From an uncultured Eubacteriales bacterium (GTDB taxonomy: Bacteria; Bacillota; Clostridia; Peptostreptococcales; Anaerovoracaceae), in assembly GCA_902797345.1 (NCBI GenBank), contig CADBSL010000172.1, forward strand, positions 1 to 9,396: a stretch of DNA of 9,396 nt, read 5' to 3'. The notes under the pieces were generated by a model. That model was not told where the DNA came from. It worked only from the letters and a program-made list of their open reading frames with translations, and searched no databases. Shown in pieces: positions 6,240-9,396 of this stretch. The position numbers and the translations under genes were made by a program. Position 1 is the first letter of the stretch. Every line of letters begins with the position of its first letter.

Positions 6240-8573
6240 ATGACAGACCTTACTAATCGAAATATACGGGAACTGCCGACCATCCCCCTGCGGGGAGTGT
6301 CGATCTTTCCGGGCAGCGTGACACACTTTGACGTAGGTCGGGAGAAGTCCATCAAAGCCCTGGAGATCGCCATGGTCAATGAGCAGACGATCTTCCTGAC
6401 TACCCAAAAGGATCCGGACGTGGAGCAGCCCTCTCCCGAGGACTACTATGAAGTGGGGACCATCGCGGAAGTGAAGCAGATGCTTCGGATGCCCGGCGAG
6501 ATCATGCGGGTGCTGGTGGAAGGCCGGGAACGTGCCAGGATCCTGGAGATCCAGCAGGAGAATCCCCACCTGAGCTGTCAGGTGGAGGTCTGCCCGGATG
6601 AATATTCCCAGGATGACGAAGCGGAACTGGAAGCCCTGTCCCGGAGCCTGATGGATGCCTTTGCGGAATACATCACCATGGAGGGTGCATTCGGACAGGA
6701 GGTCCTCAGCACCGTGGACGGTATGGGAGACCTTTCCGCCATGGCGGACTTTATCGCAGACAACGTGGCTTTCCGGCCGGAACAGAAGCAGGAACTGCTG
6801 GAGACCTTTGATGTCTGCCGCCGGGTGGAAGTGCTGCTGGGATTTCTGAATGAAGAGATCGAGATCGCCAAGATCGAAAATGATATCAGCCAGAAGGTTC
6901 GGGGCCAGCTGAACAAGAGCCAGAAGGAATACTACCTTCGGGAACAGCTTCGGATCATCCAGGAAGAACTGGGACAGGAAGAGAACGTGGATGCAGAGGT
7001 GGAAAAGTACCTGAAGCAGCTTCGGGAGCTGAACCTGCCGGAAGCGATCCACGAAAAGATCGAAAACGAGATCAACCGGCTGTACAAAGTGCAGCTGTCT
7101 TCCGCGGAAGGCGGGGTCATCCGGACCTATGCGGACTGGGTGCTGGCTTTGCCGTGGAATACCGTCACAACGGACAACAAGGACCTGACCCGGGCGGAAA
7201 AGATCTTGAATGAGGACCACTACGGTCTGGAAAAAGTCAAGGAGCGGATATTGGAATACCTGGCTGTCAAACAGCTGGCGGAAGGGCTCAAGGGTCCGAT
7301 CCTCTGTCTGGTGGGGCCGCCGGGCGTAGGCAAGACCTCTGTGGCCAAATCCGTGGCACGGGCGATGGACCGGAATTTTGTTCGGATGAGCCTGGGCGGA
7401 GTCCGGGACGAGGCTGAAATCCGGGGTCACCGGAAGACCTACATCGGCTCCATGCCGGGACGGATCATCTCCGCCATCCGGGACGCTAAATCCGCCAATC
7501 CGGTGTTCCTCTTCGACGAGATCGATAAGATCGGTGCCGATTACCGCGGGGACCCGGCGTCGGCTCTGCTGGAAGTACTGGATCCGGAACAGAACAAGGA
7601 ATTCACGGACCACTTTCTGGAAGTGCCCTTTGACCTGTCCAAGGTGATGTTCATCACCACAGCAAACACGACGAGCACCATCCCCCGGCCGCTGCTGGAC
7701 CGGATGGAGGTCATCGAAGTATCCGGCTACACGGAAGAAGAAAAGGTGCAGATCGCCAAGAAATATATCATCCCAAAGAAAACCAAAGAGCACGGTATGA
7801 CCCGGTCTCAGCTTCGGATCTCCGAAGGGGCGATCCGGGACATCATCAACTACTACACCCGGGAGTCCGGCGTGCGGAACATGGAACGGGAGATCACCTC
7901 CGTTTGCCGCAAAGCCGCCCGGAAGATCGTCCAGGAAAACCAGACGACGGTTTCCGTGACCCAGCGGAATCTGACGGATTTCCTGGGGAAACACCGCTTC
8001 CTCTATGACAAGATCGAAAAGGAACCGGAAGTGGGGACAGTGACCGGAATGGCCTGGACCACTGTGGGTGGAGAGACCCTCACCATCGAAGTGTCCATCA
8101 TGGACGGTACCGGGAAGATCTCGTTGACGGGTCAGCTGGGAGACGTGATGCAGGAATCCGCCAAGGCGGGCCTGAGCTACATCCGGACCCATGCTGTGGA
8201 TCTGGGGATCGACCCGAACTTCTATAAAGAAAAGGACATCCACATCCACATCCCGGAAGGCGCGATCCCGAAGGACGGTCCTTCTGCCGGTATTTCCATG
8301 TGCACGGCGGTGGTTTCCGCTCTGTCGAAGGTGCCGGTGAGGAATGATCTGGCGATGACCGGGGAGATCACCCTGCGGGGTAAGGTGCTGCCCATCGGCG
8401 GTGTCAAGGAGAAAGTCCTGGCAGCCCACCGGGCCGGCATCAAAACCATCATCCTGCCCAAGGAAAATGAGCGGGATATCGAGGACATTCCCGAAAACGT
8501 CCGGAAACAGTTGGAATTCAAACTGGTGGAAACCGTCGGACCGGTGCTGGAAACAGCCCTGGTACGGAAATAG
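6240..8573 (+). CDS. lon: Lon protease (LonA type, ATP-dependent)
   Basis: Lon is a hexameric cytosolic protease that combines unfoldase and peptidase in one chain and removes misfolded and short-lived regulatory proteins. The 777 residues have the full LonA layout. The N-terminal substrate-binding domain is about 9-203, followed by a helical linker (205-305). The AAA+ module has Walker A GPPGVGKT (359-366), GHRKTYIGSMPGRI (396-409) and Walker B VFLFDEIDK (422-430). The C-terminal peptidase domain starts near 595. The Ser-Lys dyad is Ser682 in PKDGPSAG and Lys725 in GGVKEKV, spaced as in E. coli Lon (679/722). There are no membrane segments, so it is not LonB. GAGGAG at the end of clpX lies 9 bases before the ATG. 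It is the last gene of the cluster, with a strong terminator after it. Confidence 0.97.
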   Translation: MTDLTNRNIRELPTIPLRGVSIFPGSVTHFDVGREKSIKALEIAMVNEQTIFLTTQKDPDVEQPSPEDYYEVGTIAEVKQMLRMPGEIMRVLVEGRERARILEIQQENPHLSCQVEVCPDEYSQDDEAELEALSRSLMDAFAEYITMEGAFGQEVLSTVDGMGDLSAMADFIADNVAFRPEQKQELLETFDVCRRVEVLLGFLNEEIEIAKIENDISQKVRGQLNKSQKEYYLREQLRIIQEELGQEENVDAEVEKYLKQLRELNLPEAIHEKIENEINRLYKVQLSSAEGGVIRTYADWVLALPWNTVTTDNKDLTRAEKILNEDHYGLEKVKERILEYLAVKQLAEGLKGPILCLVGPPGVGKTSVAKSVARAMDRNFVRMSLGGVRDEAEIRGHRKTYIGSMPGRIISAIRDAKSANPVFLFDEIDKIGADYRGDPASALLEVLDPEQNKEFTDHFLEVPFDLSKVMFITTANTTSTIPRPLLDRMEVIEVSGYTEEEKVQIAKKYIIPKKTKEHGMTRSQLRISEGAIRDIINYYTRESGVRNMEREITSVCRKAARKIVQENQTTVSVTQRNLTDFLGKHRFLYDKIEKEPEVGTVTGMAWTTVGGETLTIEVSIMDGTGKISLTGQLGDVMQESAKAGLSYIRTHAVDLGIDPNFYKEKDIHIHIPEGAIPKDGPSAGISMCTAVVSALSKVPVRNDLAMTGEITLRGKVLPIGGVKEKVLAAHRAGIKTIILPKENERDIEDIPENVRKQLEFKLVETVGPVLETALVRK

Positions 8574-8618
8574 GGATGACCGCCTGATCCAAAAGCATAA
8601 TGGTATCGATGAAGAGCA

Positions 8619-8653
8619 TCCGGGATGAGACCAAGTCTCTCCCGGACTTTTTT
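8619..8653 (+). terminator. rho-independent terminator after lon
   Basis: TCCGGGA-T-GAGAC (8619-8631) pairs with GTCTCTCCCGGA (8635-8646) as a 12-bp stem with one bulged T and a CAA loop. A C and then six T residues (8648-8653) follow. This is a strong intrinsic terminator closing the clpP-clpX-lon transcript. Confidence 0.93.
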
Positions 8654-8674
8654 ATGGGAAAATGCAATATATAG

Positions 8675-8703
8675 TTGACAAAATCAAAAATGCAATGTAT
8701 ACT
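8675..8703 (+). promoter_or_regulatory. consensus sigma-A promoter of the XRE regulator gene
   Basis: A perfect TTGACA (8675-8680), a 17-base spacer and TATACT (8698-8703) make this the strongest-looking promoter in the window. It starts only 22 bases after the lon terminator. The -10 box lies inside a palindrome, so a bound repressor would block it. Confidence 0.9.
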
Positions 8704-8710
8704 TTGCATT
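8689..8710. promoter_or_regulatory. palindromic operator over the -10 box, likely autoregulatory
   Basis: Arms AATGCAA (8689-8695) and TTGCATT (8704-8710) are perfect inverted repeats. Extended to the centre, the two 11-base halves match at 10 positions. The -10 box TATACT is inside. A further direct copy of AATGCAAT occurs at 8661-8668, 28 bases upstream, just before the -35 box. This layout is typical of an operator for the small XRE repressor encoded directly downstream; that assignment is inferred. Confidence 0.65.
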
Positions 8711-8727
8711 ATAAAGGAGAATGACCC

Positions 8728-8940
8728 ATGGGAAAGAACGTAAAAATGAAGCAGTGCCGAAAGGCGGCGGGGATGTCGCAGACGGATCTGGCCAGGGCGG
8801 CGGGCGTGACCCGGCAGACCATCGGTCTGATCGAGACCGGAGAATTCAACCCTTCCATCAGTCTCTGCATCCGGATCTGCCGGGCGCTGCATGTCACATT
8901 GAATGATTTATTCTGGGAGGAGAATACCGATGAAGAATAG
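8728..8940 (+). CDS. small XRE/Cro-CI family helix-turn-helix regulator
   Basis: The 70-residue product is essentially one HTH_3 DNA-binding domain. It has MSQTDLARAAG (16-26) as the first helix of the motif and VTRQTIGLIETG (27-38) as turn and recognition helix. FNPSISLCIRICRALHV (40-56) and NDLFW (59-63) follow, the standard C-terminal helices of the small YozG-like class. No ligand-binding or dimerisation domain is present. The start is set by AGGAG at 8715-8719, 8 bases upstream, and GGGAGGAG near its 3' end serves the next gene. It overlaps that gene by 11 bases, so regulator and membrane protein are coupled. The palindrome over its own promoter suggests autorepression. Its targets are otherwise unknown. 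Confidence 0.92.
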   Translation: MGKNVKMKQCRKAAGMSQTDLARAAGVTRQTIGLIETGEFNPSISLCIRICRALHVTLNDLFWEENTDEE

Positions 8941-9396
8941 AAGGAATAATCTGGACGAAATGCAGGAACAGAAACTCCGGAGGATCGAGTCCGGAGGCTT
9001 TTGGATCGCTTATTGGGGGCTGTTGGCCGTGATGTTGATCCACCTTTTCCGGGGCGGCCTGGGATCCGGAAGCTGGATGCTGCCGGAGTGGCTGCTGTTC
9101 ATGGGATTGTCCCTGTACATCGTGGTCCGCTGCCTGCGGGGCGGGATCTGGGATCGGCGCCTGAAGGCGAATTTCCGGACGAATCTGATCGCCTCCCTCA
9201 TTGCCGGGGCCGCAATGGGGATCATCAATACCATTCTGCTAATGAAGAACTATGGGAATGCTCTTTCCGGAGCAGTGGCAGGGGGCGTCGTGATCGGCGT
9301 CGGGACCTTCTTGTTATGCCTGGCGGCGCTGACCCTGTGTGTGTCTATATTGAAACGGCGGCAGCGAAAGCTGGAGGAGGAACCGGAAGACGACGA
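8930..9396 (+). CDS. four-helix integral membrane protein, partner of the XRE regulator (3' end beyond window)
   Basis: An open frame of 155 codons runs to the window end without a stop. It starts MKNRRNNLDEMQEQKLRRIE, a charged cytosolic head, followed by four predicted membrane segments near residues 24-40, 50-68, 85-104 and 113-140. A basic patch (142-147) and an acidic tail (149-155) follow, so the protein is probably close to its end. GGGAGGAG at 8915-8922, 7 bases before the ATG, supports the start, which overlaps the regulator gene by 11 bases. A DEMQEQ-type head plus four helices beside a small XRE regulator resembles the DUF6773/DUF2178-like membrane proteins common in Clostridia. 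That family name is from memory and unverified. Function is unknown; it may be a membrane partner that modulates the regulator. Confidence 0.82.
   Translation, partial: MKNRRNNLDEMQEQKLRRIESGGFWIAYWGLLAVMLIHLFRGGLGSGSWMLPEWLLFMGLSLYIVVRCLRGGIWDRRLKANFRTNLIASLIAGAAMGIINTILLMKNYGNALSGAVAGGVVIGVGTFLLCLAALTLCVSILKRRQRKLEEEPEDD

Noticed and set aside
5997..8429. Open reading frame of 810 codons on the - strand opposite clpX and lon
   Set aside because: It mirrors the codon bias of the real genes (few codons whose complement is a stop). The translation is rich in His, Arg, Phe and Gln with no recognisable domain, while both + strand genes are complete with intact motifs.
1..9396. CRISPR array, tRNA, rRNA, insertion sequence, toxin-antitoxin or phage-defence genes
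   Set aside because: I saw no regularly spaced direct repeats, tRNA-like cloverleaf, rRNA segment, transposase or known defence domain on either strand.

Overview
The window looks like chromosomal DNA of a moderately GC-rich Gram-positive anaerobe, most likely class Clostridia (Bacillota). The evidence is the contiguous order tig-clpP-clpX-lon, a LexA whose promoter carries a near-consensus Gram-positive (Bacillus-type) SOS box, strong AGGAGG-type ribosome binding sites, sigma-A promoters with 17-bp spacers, and a small XRE regulator paired with a membrane protein. Arginine is often coded by CGG. I cannot name the genus from this sequence.

Layout. Positions 1-221 hold a bidirectional-looking terminator, a degenerate pyrimidine-rich repeat tract and a near-consensus promoter. 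Positions 222-1890 hold a two-gene unit: an AI-2E/PerM-type membrane protein with a long charged C-terminal tail, overlapping a 66-codon ThiS/MoaD-like beta-grasp protein that lacks the usual C-terminal Gly-Gly. Positions 1891-2045 lie between convergent genes and hold a purine-rich tract, a long imperfect inverted repeat and a small UUCG hairpin. lexA runs leftward (2687 to 2046) from an SOS-controlled promoter. Positions 2688-2947 are the divergent lexA/tig control region. Positions 2948-8573 carry the protein quality-control cluster tig, clpP, clpX and lon, closed by a strong terminator at 8619-8653. From 8675 a consensus promoter overlapping a palindromic operator drives a 70-residue XRE regulator, which overlaps the start of a four-helix membrane protein that runs off the window end.

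How the genes fit together. Trigger factor folds nascent chains at the ribosome. ClpX unfolds tagged or damaged proteins and feeds them to ClpP, and Lon degrades misfolded and regulatory proteins on its own. clpP, clpX and lon are tightly spaced with no internal terminator, so co-transcription is expected; a weak terminator separates tig from clpP. LexA is a separate DNA-damage repressor that appears to repress itself. No gene-free stretch exceeds 300 bases. Almost all of the coding is recognisable housekeeping. The less ordinary parts are the AI-2E/ThiS-like pair, the long hairpin repeat at 1955-2016 and the XRE/membrane pair with its operator.
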